NCBI GenBank assembly: GCA_029857655.1
Contig: JAOUGR010000110.1
Coordinates: 1 to 6,911, forward strand
DNA length: 6,911 nt
From: Gammaproteobacteria bacterium
GTDB taxonomy: Bacteria; Pseudomonadota; Gammaproteobacteria; Steroidobacterales; Steroidobacteraceae
Direction: 5' to 3'
The position numbers and the translations under genes were made by a program. The notes below the pieces were generated by a model that saw only the letters and a program-made list of their open reading frames with translations, searched no databases and was not told where the DNA came from. Positions 1-6,120 of the stretch are shown one piece after another. Each line of letters starts with the position of its first letter. Within the stretch, counting starts at the first letter, position 1.

Positions 1-1035
1 GCCGCGATGCGCGCGGTCGCATGGTACACGGGGCTCCTCGCGCAGACGCCAACATTCACCAACGACGCAGCCCAGCTCGTCGAGGCGTTGCGTGCAACTG
101 CAGCGGACGATTCGCAAATTCGTGCACTGGCTGACGCTGCCTCAACTTGGATAGGATCCCTGAAGCCGCCGAAAGACGCCGCCACGATTCCAGTCTCGAA
201 ATCGACATTCACTACTGGCGCGTTAAACGGAGTGATCGCGCGGACACCAGACCAGGTATTGGCTGCGCGCTGGTGTGATACGGCAAGCGTCGTCGATGGA
301 TCGAGAATTCCCGATCCGCCAGCTGAACCCAACAGCGCAGTGGCAGCGCTTGCAGCATGCTTTAGAGGCGAGGTTAGTATCGCGGTTCACGACGCGCGCG
401 ACCTGCACTTCCAACGCTACATCCCCATCATCAAATCGGAGGACACGGACCAGGAGAACATCGACGCCATCCTTCTGTTCAGAAACCTCGCCGTTATTTC
501 GATAGGGCGGCGCTACCCGGATCCTTCGCTAGACAGCCTCGTCTCCGTCGATTTGCGCACCGGCGCCGTAATGGCCCGCTCGAAATGGATTTTGCAGACG
601 GACCCGATGCCGACAAAGGCGATTGCATGCCTAGGTTCGGCGTGCGTCGAGTTGGACCCGAAAGCACTTCAGCCCGGCACTTCGCCAATAGCGGACGGCG
701 TCGCACTGGATTCCGCACCACCATCATCCGCAGTGGAGCCCCCCGGAAGCCCGTACATCTTTGCTTGGCGAGATGAGCGACTCGAAGCGCGCGATCGTGT
801 TTCGAATGAGTTCGTCTGTGCCTGGCCCGTCTTTCTGAAGGGTCGCGTGGTGGGACTTTTTCACAATCCTCAGGACAACACGCTTGTCGTCGAAGGAACG
901 AGTCACTCGCTGGACGACCTCACACCGTCCGCGATTATTAGCGTACCAACTCTGATTGCGCGATCACAAGACTGCGGGCGCGAGACAGCCAAGAACAAGG
1001 CCGCGCTCGATCAGGCGATACGAACACTTCAGTAG
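1..1035 (+). CDS. Hypothetical protein, possibly 5'-truncated by the window edge
   Basis: I do not recognise this protein. The reading frame is open from base 1. The first ATG is at position 7 with no room to see a ribosome binding site, and the residues around it look like the inside of a helix, so the true start may lie upstream. From that ATG it gives 342 residues ending at TAG 1033-1035. It has an alanine-rich helical N-terminal part (about 1-60), a mixed alpha/beta body with hydrophobic strands such as AILLFRNLAVISIG (about 154-167), a Pro/Ser-rich linker (about 222-248), and a C-terminal helix. Six cysteines (about 90, 118, 208, 213, 271, 323) would suit an exported, disulfide-bonded protein, but no signal peptide is visible in the window. 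It is convergent with the Fic gene, 83 bp away. No function is assigned. Confidence 0.6.
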   Translation, partial: AAMRAVAWYTGLLAQTPTFTNDAAQLVEALRATAADDSQIRALADAASTWIGSLKPPKDAATIPVSKSTFTTGALNGVIARTPDQVLAARWCDTASVVDGSRIPDPPAEPNSAVAALAACFRGEVSIAVHDARDLHFQRYIPIIKSEDTDQENIDAILLFRNLAVISIGRRYPDPSLDSLVSVDLRTGAVMARSKWILQTDPMPTKAIACLGSACVELDPKALQPGTSPIADGVALDSAPPSSAVEPPGSPYIFAWRDERLEARDRVSNEFVCAWPVFLKGRVVGLFHNPQDNTLVVEGTSHSLDDLTPSAIISVPTLIARSQDCGRETAKNKAALDQAIRTLQ

Positions 1036-1118
1036 AACGCCCAATTCCGGGGTTCAGCGCACCTGCCCATCTAACCAACCGGGCTGACAAGTAACGCGGA
1101 TGGGCTAGCGAACGTTCC

Positions 1119-2165
1119 CTACGATTTCCGCACCCACTTCGCCGAGCGCCCTTTACCGGTAGAGGCAATCAGTCCCTCCCGACTCAACTCGCGTAACACA
1201 AGCCGGACGGTTTGCCGGGAAACATTGGGGCAATCCGCTTCGATTTCGGAGATCGAGAACGGTACCTGCTTTGCCAGCACGACCGCCCTCACCTGCTCCG
1301 ACTTGGAACCCCTGCGCTTCCTGACCTCTTCAACGCGCTCTTCGAATTCGCGATATGCGCGGAGCAACACGCCCCAAAAGTAGTTCAGCCAGGGGTTCGG
1401 ATCGTGCCGGCCTTCATGCCAGCCCTGCGAGCTGGCCTCCAGCGTCTCGTAGTAGCCTTCTTTCGTCTGCTCGTACACGCGCTCGATACTGATGTATCGG
1501 CCTACTTCATAGCTGAAGTGGTACAGCAGCATCAACGTCAGCAGCCGCGCCATGCGGCCGTTGCCGTCCGTGAACGGATGGATGCACAGGAAATCCAGGA
1601 TCGCCAGCGGGACGACGATCAAGGAATCCAGCTTGGGCATCTGCACGGCCGAGGCGTAATTGGTTGCGAGCTGTTCTACCGCCATCGGCGTCAGGTGCAC
1701 CGGTACCGGCTTGAACCGTACGCGGGAGGTTCCATCGGGCCGACACTCGACGATGTCGTTGTCGGTCGACTTCCACCGCCCGCCTGGATTCGGCATGTAT
1801 TGGTAGAGCATGCCGTGCAGCTGCAGGAGCACGTTTGGGGTGAACGCCATCTCCCGCCCGGAATCGTGGATCAGCGCCAAGGCGTCGCGGTAGCCCGCGA
1901 CTTCCTGTTCCGAACGGTTGCGGGGCTGGGCCTGGTGGACGACGAGCCGCCGGATGCGGTCCAGGGGCACGTTCACGCCCTCCAGTCGGTTCGAGGACTC
2001 GCTGGATTCGATCTTGGCGACCTCCAGCAGCCCTGCGAGGGCTTCCGGGGCCTGCCGGTAGTGGAGCTCCTGCCGGCCCCTGAATTCGCCGATGGCCCGC
2101 AGCGTGGCGGCCTGTTCGGGGTCGAACCGGAGCCCAGTCAGGAATTGCGCGGTCAGGGAATGCAC
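1119..2165 (-). CDS. Fic family protein (class II, AMPylase type) with C-terminal winged helix
   Basis: This 348-residue protein carries the complete Fic motif HPFTDGNGRMAR at residues 196-207, with catalytic His196, Asp200 and the ATP-phosphate-binding Gly/Asn/Arg residues. Fic enzymes of this kind transfer AMP from ATP to a hydroxyl side chain of a target protein. Residues 58-63 read SNRLEG, matching the class II inhibitory helix pattern [S/T]xxxE[G/N], so Glu62 probably blocks ATP in cis and no separate antitoxin is needed. The flap lies near 125-150 (NPGGRWKSTDNDIV). Residues about 286-348 form a winged helix-turn-helix with a basic tail, suggesting DNA binding. The start is GTG (2163-2165), preceded by a GGGGG purine run about 5 bases away; a stop codon in frame at 2196-2198 excludes a much longer protein. 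It is the last gene of the leftward mob cassette, but the AT-rich gap before it suggests its own promoter. The target is unknown. Confidence 0.93.
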   Translation of the reverse strand: MHSLTAQFLTGLRFDPEQAATLRAIGEFRGRQELHYRQAPEALAGLLEVAKIESSESSNRLEGVNVPLDRIRRLVVHQAQPRNRSEQEVAGYRDALALIHDSGREMAFTPNVLLQLHGMLYQYMPNPGGRWKSTDNDIVECRPDGTSRVRFKPVPVHLTPMAVEQLATNYASAVQMPKLDSLIVVPLAILDFLCIHPFTDGNGRMARLLTLMLLYHFSYEVGRYISIERVYEQTKEGYYETLEASSQGWHEGRHDPNPWLNYFWGVLLRAYREFEERVEEVRKRRGSKSEQVRAVVLAKQVPFSISEIEADCPNVSRQTVRLVLRELSREGLIASTGKGRSAKWVRKS

Positions 2166-2188
2166 GCTCGCCCCCGGAATCGCCGAAT

Positions 2189-2246
2189 GGGGTAATCATA
2201 ACCATAAATAGGGTTAAATTTACAAGATAACCCCATTTATAGGTTA
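2189..2246. promoter_or_regulatory. Candidate operator/promoter region with two related palindromes upstream of fic
   Basis: This short AT-rich stretch stands out from its GC-rich surroundings. It holds AACCATAAATAGGGTT (2200-2215), which is close to the palindrome AACCnTAnnTAnGGTT. A second related site, AACCCCATTTATAGGTT (2229-2245), lies in the opposite orientation. An outer inverted pair, GGGGTAATC (2189-2197) and GATAACCCC (2226-2234), also spans the region. On the minus strand a possible -10 (TATGAT, complement of 2195-2200) and a weak -35 (TTGTAA, complement of 2220-2225) are separated by 19 bp, longer than ideal. The first palindrome would then fill the -35/-10 spacer, a classic repressor position. 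The winged helix at the C-terminus of Fic is the obvious candidate binder. This is inferred from sequence only. Confidence 0.5.
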
Positions 2247-2250
2247 CGAA

Positions 2251-3255
2251 TCACCTCGTTCGAGCAAGCGATCGCTCTTGCCGCCGATCCCGCATGCCCT
2301 CGGTCAAGGCCAGCGCCATCCATTCGCGCTCCGTCCGGGGCGGCGGCATGCTCGAAACGAAACGCTCGACTTCGTCCGCAAGCCCCACATTGCCCGCCGC
2401 CCGAAAGGCTTCCTGGACTCGCAACCAGTGCCGAATCACGTCCCGGCGGGTATCGAGAATACGCTTCTTGACCGGCTCGACCCGCATGTTGCCGGCATGC
2501 AGAGCTGCCGCAACGGATTCTGCGCGCGCGCGCATGTGGGTCGACCGACCTGCGCGCATCGCCCGATAAATGCCGTCGCTCTTCTGACGCTTGGTCACGC
2601 CCCGCACCGCTCGCTCCGTCGCGTTCGCCGCGATGCCCTGCGCCCGCAGGTGGCTGGCAAAATTTCGCCGCCACTCCCGCAAGGTCTCCTTGCGAATGTT
2701 GATCCGCCTCCCCTGCTCACTCATGGCCTTCACGACCAGGTGGACATGCGGGTGGGGCTGGTCGGTGTGCAGCACCAGGGCATATCGATGCTTCAACGCA
2801 AACTGTTCCCGGGCAAATGCGCGGCTCGCTTCGAGCACGCCTGCTGCCGGCGCGCCCTTCGGCATCGACAGGACGATGTTGTGTACCAGCTTGGCCGGCT
2901 TGCGGCCTGAAGCGCCGCGATAGGGGGATCGTGACTCCGCGGCATCCAGATCCAGCTCCCAATCTGCAATCAGCGCCTTTTCCGCCTCCTGCCCCCTGAT
3001 GTGCTCGCCGTGATCGGTCTCGATCTCGAACTCCTGACGACCGATGTACTTGAAATGGGCAGCGACCGCCTTGGCACTCTGGCCGCCACCGGAAATCTTG
3101 ACCATCACTTCCGGGGCATGCCGGACGGTGCGCGTGATCTGTTCGATCTGAGCCGGCAGCAGCCGCAGCTCCTGTTCCGAGCGAGCTCTGCGCCCGTAGC
3201 TCACAATGTCCAGGAACGGACGGTCGCTGTGCGCTCGTGAATTACGATGCGGCAT
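2251..3255 (-). CDS. Relaxase / mobilization nuclease (MobP/VirD2-like)
   Basis: This 334-residue relaxase should nick one strand at oriT, stay covalently bound to the 5' end and lead the strand into the recipient. Using the ATG at 3253-3255, a KISGGG segment lies at 53-58 and is followed by HFKYIGR (67-73), whose Tyr70 sits where related relaxases carry their N-terminal motif. The metal-binding histidine motif HTDQPHPHVHLVV is at 163-175. The C-terminal third is basic and helical, with no primase or helicase domain, so it is short compared with large TraI proteins. The frame is open back to an ATG at 3309, but I prefer 3255: it has a GGGGG run about 8 bases upstream and gives a 14-bp overlap with the end of mobC, typical of translational coupling. 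The longer start has no clear ribosome binding site. It acts with the MobC-like protein and the nic-like site at 3831-3838. Confidence 0.9.
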   Translation of the reverse strand: MPHRNSRAHSDRPFLDIVSYGRRARSEQELRLLPAQIEQITRTVRHAPEVMVKISGGGQSAKAVAAHFKYIGRQEFEIETDHGEHIRGQEAEKALIADWELDLDAAESRSPYRGASGRKPAKLVHNIVLSMPKGAPAAGVLEASRAFAREQFALKHRYALVLHTDQPHPHVHLVVKAMSEQGRRINIRKETLREWRRNFASHLRAQGIAANATERAVRGVTKRQKSDGIYRAMRAGRSTHMRARAESVAAALHAGNMRVEPVKKRILDTRRDVIRHWLRVQEAFRAAGNVGLADEVERFVSSMPPPRTEREWMALALTEGMRDRRQERSLARTR

Positions 3256-3805
3256 CACCGGACCCCCAGCTTGCGAGATTGGTGCTGACGTAAGCCCGAA
3301 TGTGGCCATGGAGCGCTTCGCAGGCTCTGAGCAAGCTCAGCAGGTTGTCCCGGCTCACCGCGATGCCCGACCTGCCTTGATGGGTCGCATGGGCGATCTG
3401 GTTCAAGTTGCGACCGATCGCGGCCAGCTCGCGGGTGGATTGGCGGATCGCTCGCAGTTCCGCCTCTGGCAGCGGAGTCAGGGCTCGCAAATGAGCGCGG
3501 AGCAGGATGGAGGCATAGGTCGCCGGCGCCAGGCAACGGGCAGCAGAACGTGCCTGGAGCAGCTGTCGGTCACCGCGCGTCAGGCGGACATACAGGCGCG
3601 CCTGACGTGCAAGTCGATCATCATCATCATCAGCAGCAGCATCACCGACAACCGCCGCACCAGCGGTCTGCAGCACGGGAACAAGCATGCGCTTGAGCAG
3701 CGCGGACTCTGTTAGCTGCTGGCGCTCTGCCGCTGCACGAAGTGCCGCTTTCGTCGCCCGCGACACGCGACACTGGATGAAGGCTTCGACTGCCATGAGG
3801 CACAT
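3242..3805 (-). CDS. mobC: MobC-like relaxosome accessory protein with two ribbon-helix-helix-like segments
   Basis: This 187-residue protein should bind oriT and help the relaxase open and nick it. The C-terminal region around 118-144 contains RELAAIGRNLNQIAHA, a hallmark of the MobC (bacterial mobilization protein) family. The N-terminus (about 6-43, FIQCRVSRATKAALRAAAER then SALLKRML) looks like a ribbon-helix-helix domain. A second, better-conserved segment of the same type lies at about 71-107 (LYVRLTRGDRQLL then TYASILLRAHLR). They are joined by an acidic linker containing five aspartates, encoded by an ATC trinucleotide tract on the plus strand (3617-3631). ATG codons at 3805 and 3796 are both possible starts; neither has a strong ribosome binding site and the second (MAVEAFIQCRVS) also fits the fold. 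The TAA stop at 3242-3244 overlaps the relaxase start, so the two genes form one operon. Confidence 0.82.
   Translation of the reverse strand: MCLMAVEAFIQCRVSRATKAALRAAAERQQLTESALLKRMLVPVLQTAGAAVVGDAAADDDDDRLARQARLYVRLTRGDRQLLQARSAARCLAPATYASILLRAHLRALTPLPEAELRAIRQSTRELAAIGRNLNQIAHATHQGRSGIAVSRDNLLSLLRACEALHGHIRAYVSTNLASWGSGDAAS
3617..3643. repeat. In-frame trinucleotide tract (ATC)5(AGC)3ATC within mobC
   Basis: Five ATC units (3617-3631) are followed by three AGC units (3632-3640) and one more ATC. On the coding (minus) strand they encode the Asp-rich linker between the two ribbon-helix-helix-like halves. Because the unit is three bases, slippage would change linker length without shifting the frame. 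Confidence 0.8.
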
Positions 3806-3875
3806 CGTGTGACAGCAGCGGCTGAAAGCCTATCCTGCGATTCGTGGTACATTTCTCTGAAACCTCACGTGCACC
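3806..3875 (+). other. oriT: Candidate origin of transfer (oriT) with RP4-type nic site
   Basis: The 70-bp gap between mobC (leftward) and the hlyD remnant (rightward) contains CCTATCCTGC at 3829-3838. This matches the nic consensus of RP4-type relaxases, YATCCTG/Y, exactly, with the predicted nick on the plus strand between 3837 and 3838. The position directly upstream of mobC is where MobP oriTs usually lie. Small inverted repeats precede it: CACA-TCG-TGTG at 3801-3811, overlapping the mobC start, and CAGC-AGCG-GCTG at 3813-3824. Either could serve accessory-protein binding. With this polarity the strand led by C3838 would enter the recipient first through the hlyD/lipoprotein side, and the mob genes last. 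The eight-base consensus alone could occur by chance; its placement is what makes the call. Confidence 0.6.
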
Positions 3876-4436
3876 ATGGCAACTGCCCCGCGGGCAACGC
3901 TCGAGCGCATGGCGGAGCTGGAAGCGCGCATCGCGACATTAACCCAGGAACGGGTCAAGACTGAGCGCTTGGCCACCGAAACAGTGCTACGCGCGCCCGT
4001 GGCCGGCGAAGTTCAGCAACTCGCCTTACACACCGTTGGCGGCATTGCCAAGGCGGGTGACACCCTGCTTGTCATCGTGCCCGACGGGCCCGCGCTCGAG
4101 GTCGAGGCATTGGTGCTCAACAAAGATATGGGATTTGTTCGCGAAGGTCAGCCCGCCGCTGTCAAGCTCGATGCATTCCCGTTCACGCGCTACGGATCGC
4201 TGCAGGGCGAGATCGTGTCGGTAAGCGAAGACTCCGTGCCGCACGAACGGTTTGGGCCCGTCTATCCCGTGCGCGTGCGCATCCATCGTAATGACATACG
4301 CGTAGACGGCCGGACCGTGCGCCTCAGCTCTGGCATGGCGGCAAGTGTCGAGGTTTGAACCGGCGCGCGAAGGATAGTCGATTTTCTGCTGTCGCCCGTC
4401 GCCAAAGCGACCAATGAAAGTCTTAGGGAAAGGTAA
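3876..4436 (+). pseudogene. 3' remnant of HlyD-family type I secretion membrane-fusion protein, with internal stop
   Basis: HlyD-type proteins bridge the inner-membrane ABC transporter and the outer-membrane TolC channel in type I secretion. Only the C-terminal part remains. It has the end of the coiled coil (residues about 9-34), the lipoyl half LRAPVAGEVQQLALHTVGG (38-56), and the beta-barrel with NKDMGFVREGQ and FPFTRYG. The N-terminal membrane helix and most of the hairpin are missing, and a stop codon lies in frame at 3858-3860, 18 bp before the ATG. The frame ends at TGA 4356-4358 after SSGMAASVEV. Reading past that TGA in the same frame gives TGARRIVDFLLSP and then ESLRER, ending at TAA 4434-4436. 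This is the normal family ending, where a Lys/Arg is expected at the TGA position; a single C-to-T change of CGA would explain it. The gene is thus broken twice. Its original stop lies 2 bp before lipoprotein A. Confidence 0.85.
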
Positions 4437-4438
4437 CC

Positions 4439-5080
4439 ATGACGCCGATTTACAGGAAGTTCTGGCAATGGCTGACAAGCGGCGATGCACCGCGTTACAT
4501 CGGTCACATCGCGTTCGGTGCGGTTACTGCAATTCTCCTGGCAGCATGTGGGCGCAGTGATGTCGGTCCCTGGAAGGAAGAAGTCAAGCTTTCAGATGGT
4601 CGAATCATCGTAGTGGAACGATTCGAGACATTCGAAGTTAAGTCGCCCATTGGTGGCCCCGGGAGCGCGTTCATCGAGGAGGCGCGAATTAAGATCGTGT
4701 GGCCGGTTGAGTTGGCAACTGTGCCAGAGCTCGTCATGACCTACCGGCCGGTCATTCTCGATTACGACGCCGTCAACAACCGCTGGTTCGCGATTGGAGT
4801 AGACGATGACGCTTGCGGGAGCGAGCCCTTCAAAGCCGGCCACATGGATTCTACGGGTAGAGTCAATCTTCACCCCAACTTTGAGTTCCGGCTCATCGAC
4901 AACAACTGGCGCAGTGTCGAGATGGAATTAGAGCGATTAGGCCGGCCGGCCAATCTGCTGATTCGGCGTTCGACCGTAGATCAATTTGAAGTTGTGCCGC
5001 TAAGTGAGAAAGCAAGGCAAGATTCCGACACCGCACTTCCAAAATTTTATCGCCAGATCCAACCTTACATTAGCTGTTAG
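4439..5080 (+). CDS. Putative lipoprotein A (candidate immunity protein)
   Basis: This 213-residue protein has a hydrophobic segment (about 22-36) ending in a lipobox LAAC with Cys37, so it is probably a lipoprotein. Gly-Arg after the cysteine would suit outer-membrane sorting by the Lol rule. The N-region before the hydrophobic stretch is rather long (about 20 residues). The mature part is a beta-rich single domain starting GPWKEEVKLSDGR, with conserved YRPVILDYD, NNRWFAIGV, NLHPNFEFRL and ANLLIRR. Cysteines at 126 and 213 could form a disulfide. It is about 67% identical over 171 residues to lipoprotein B downstream, while the signal regions differ. The ATG is 2 bp after the ancestral hlyD stop, and its AGGGAAAGG ribosome binding site lies inside the last hlyD codons. 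I do not recognise the family; the duplication beside toxin-like fragments suggests an immunity role, which is inference. Confidence 0.8.
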   Translation: MTPIYRKFWQWLTSGDAPRYIGHIAFGAVTAILLAACGRSDVGPWKEEVKLSDGRIIVVERFETFEVKSPIGGPGSAFIEEARIKIVWPVELATVPELVMTYRPVILDYDAVNNRWFAIGVDDDACGSEPFKAGHMDSTGRVNLHPNFEFRLIDNNWRSVEMELERLGRPANLLIRRSTVDQFEVVPLSEKARQDSDTALPKFYRQIQPYISC

Positions 5081-5124
5081 GTGACCGAGTCAGTGGAAAA
5101 ACCGCAACGCACGGGAGATGCAAC

Positions 5125-5226
5125 GTGACGACAATATCAGAGTACGCGCTGCTCTCGATGAGAGCTTACAGGCGGCAACCGAGCAACGTGGCACCGATTC
5201 CGGATGAGGGTTTACGGGAGAGATAA
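5125..5226 (+). pseudogene. Toxin-like N-terminal remnant 1 (33 codons), apparently fused to an hlyD-type tail
   Basis: A GTG start at 5125, 7 bases after GGGAG, opens a 33-codon frame MTTISEYALLSMRAYRRQPS followed by NVAPIPDEGLRER and TAA 5224-5226. The first 26 residues match the start of remnant 2 at 5926 at 18 positions, and both have the same GGGAGATG leader, so they are paralogous gene starts. The last residues, DEGLRER, with the stop 2 bp before the next ATG, resemble the ESLRER stop at the hlyD/lipoprotein A boundary (16 of 23 bases match by hand). I infer that a deletion joined the start of a secreted protein to the end of an hlyD copy. The N-terminus SEYALL.MRAY....N.AP.P recalls the beginnings of lipase-like secreted proteins, but this is weak recognition. 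It may still be translated and couple translation to lipoprotein B. Confidence 0.55.
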
Positions 5227-5228
5227 CG

Positions 5229-5882
5229 ATGATTGACTCACTAGCTGAGCGAGCAGCTTCGTACGTTGCGAGCATCCAGAAACGCGGCTTGCCACTGATC
5301 GCAGTTGCCGTGTGTTTCGGACTAATGCATGTCGGTTGTAGTGACAGTAGCGACGACTCACTTGGTCCATGGAGGGAGGAAATCAGGCTCTCGGACGGTC
5401 GGGTGATAGTAGTCGAGCGTGTTGAAAGCTTTGATGTAAAAACGCCAATCGGTGATCCCGGAAGTGCTTTCGTCAAAGAGGCTCGACTCAAAATTGTGTC
5501 CCCGAAAGAGCTGGTCTGGATGCCGGAACTCGTCATGAGCTACCGGCCAGTCATCTTCGATTATGACCCGGTCAACAATCTGTGGTTTGCAATCGGGGTC
5601 AACGACCATGCCTGTGGGGGTGCCGCATTCAGAGATGGTCACATGAACGCGCGGGGCACGATCAACCTCCATCCGAACTTCGAGTTCCGTCTTGTCGATG
5701 ACGCTTGGCGAAGCGTCGAGGTCGGACCGGAACGCATGGGCCTGCCGGCCAATCTGTTGATCCAGCGTACGACCGTCGATCAGTTCGATGTGGTGCCGCT
5801 TGGTGAGAAAGCGCGGGTCGACTTTGACAATCGAGTTCCCAAGCAATTTCGGCGAATTGAACCGCATATCGGGTGCGGCTAA
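5229..5882 (+). CDS. Putative lipoprotein B, paralog of lipoprotein A (candidate immunity protein)
   Basis: This 217-residue protein aligns without gaps to lipoprotein A from GPWREEIRLSDGR to the C-terminal cysteine, with 115 of 171 identical by hand count. The block NLHPNFEFRL is fully conserved. The N-terminus is unrelated in detail: a hydrophobic stretch at about 21-33 leads to HVGC with Cys37. This is an imperfect lipobox because the -3 residue is His rather than Leu/Ile/Val, so lipidation is less certain than for A. Cysteines 129 and 216 match the pair in A. The ATG follows the stop of remnant 1 by 2 bp and is preceded by GGGAGAGA, so translation is probably coupled. The start-to-start distance from lipoprotein A is 790 bp. 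The intact frame, despite decay all around it, suggests selection to keep it. Function unknown; immunity to a secreted effector is the working inference. Confidence 0.78.
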   Translation: MIDSLAERAASYVASIQKRGLPLIAVAVCFGLMHVGCSDSSDDSLGPWREEIRLSDGRVIVVERVESFDVKTPIGDPGSAFVKEARLKIVSPKELVWMPELVMSYRPVIFDYDPVNNLWFAIGVNDHACGGAAFRDGHMNARGTINLHPNFEFRLVDDAWRSVEVGPERMGLPANLLIQRTTVDQFDVVPLGEKARVDFDNRVPKQFRRIEPHIGCG

Positions 5883-5925
5883 CTCCATTCCAATAAACGC
5901 TCATTTGTAAGATAGGGAGATGTCC

Positions 5926-6120
5926 GTGACACAGCTTTCCGAGTATGCACTGCTCGCGATGCGCGCCTACGATCGACAAGACGATAATCAAGCCCCGTTG
6001 CCACAACATTGGACAATCTACGACACCAGTTCAGACGACTCCGTCGATTTTCTCGCGTGGGCCACGCACTACGTCGACCAACTCGACCGCTATCACGTAC
6101 CCCGCACGACACCGACCTGA
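5926..6120 (+). pseudogene. Toxin-like N-terminal remnant 2
   Basis: The frame begins MTQLSEYALLAMRAYDRQDD and continues through NQAPLPQHW to TGA 6118-6120. An ATG at 5920 is in frame, but it abuts the GGGAG ribosome binding site (5915-5919) with no spacing, while the GTG at 5926 has 6 bases and matches the start used by remnant 1. I therefore prefer GTG, giving 64 residues (66 from the ATG). Similarity to remnant 1 covers only the first 26 residues. The rest (DFLAWATHYVDQLDRYHVP) is helical and unrecognised. The protein is far too short for a secreted effector of the type its N-terminus suggests, so this is probably the leftover of an internally deleted gene. It lies 43 bp after lipoprotein B, the same spacing as remnant 1 after lipoprotein A (44 bp). 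A genuine small protein is the alternative. Confidence 0.5.

Noticed and set aside
1065..1105. Inverted repeat GCCCATC/GATGGGC between the two convergent genes as a shared terminator
   Set aside because: The stem is 7 bp with a 27-base loop and no T run on either side.
1212..2195. Long plus-strand open frame (327 codons) opposite fic
   Set aside because: It is exactly antisense to a well-supported Fic protein, has a composition typical of GC-rich shadows (rich in Arg, His, Val and Gln) and shows no recognisable motif.
2278..3240. Several plus-strand frames opposite the relaxase
   Set aside because: The minus-strand relaxase has clear family motifs throughout; these are shadows of its codon bias.
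3256..3309. Longer relaxase start at 3309
   Set aside because: There is no convincing ribosome binding site, and the overlap with mobC would be 68 bp; the ATG at 3255 has a good GGGGG signal.
4356..4358. Programmed recoding (selenocysteine or readthrough) at the hlyD TGA
   Set aside because: The gene has already lost its 5' two thirds, the position is normally Lys/Arg and not Cys, and no convincing stem-loop is seen right after the TGA; simple decay is more likely.
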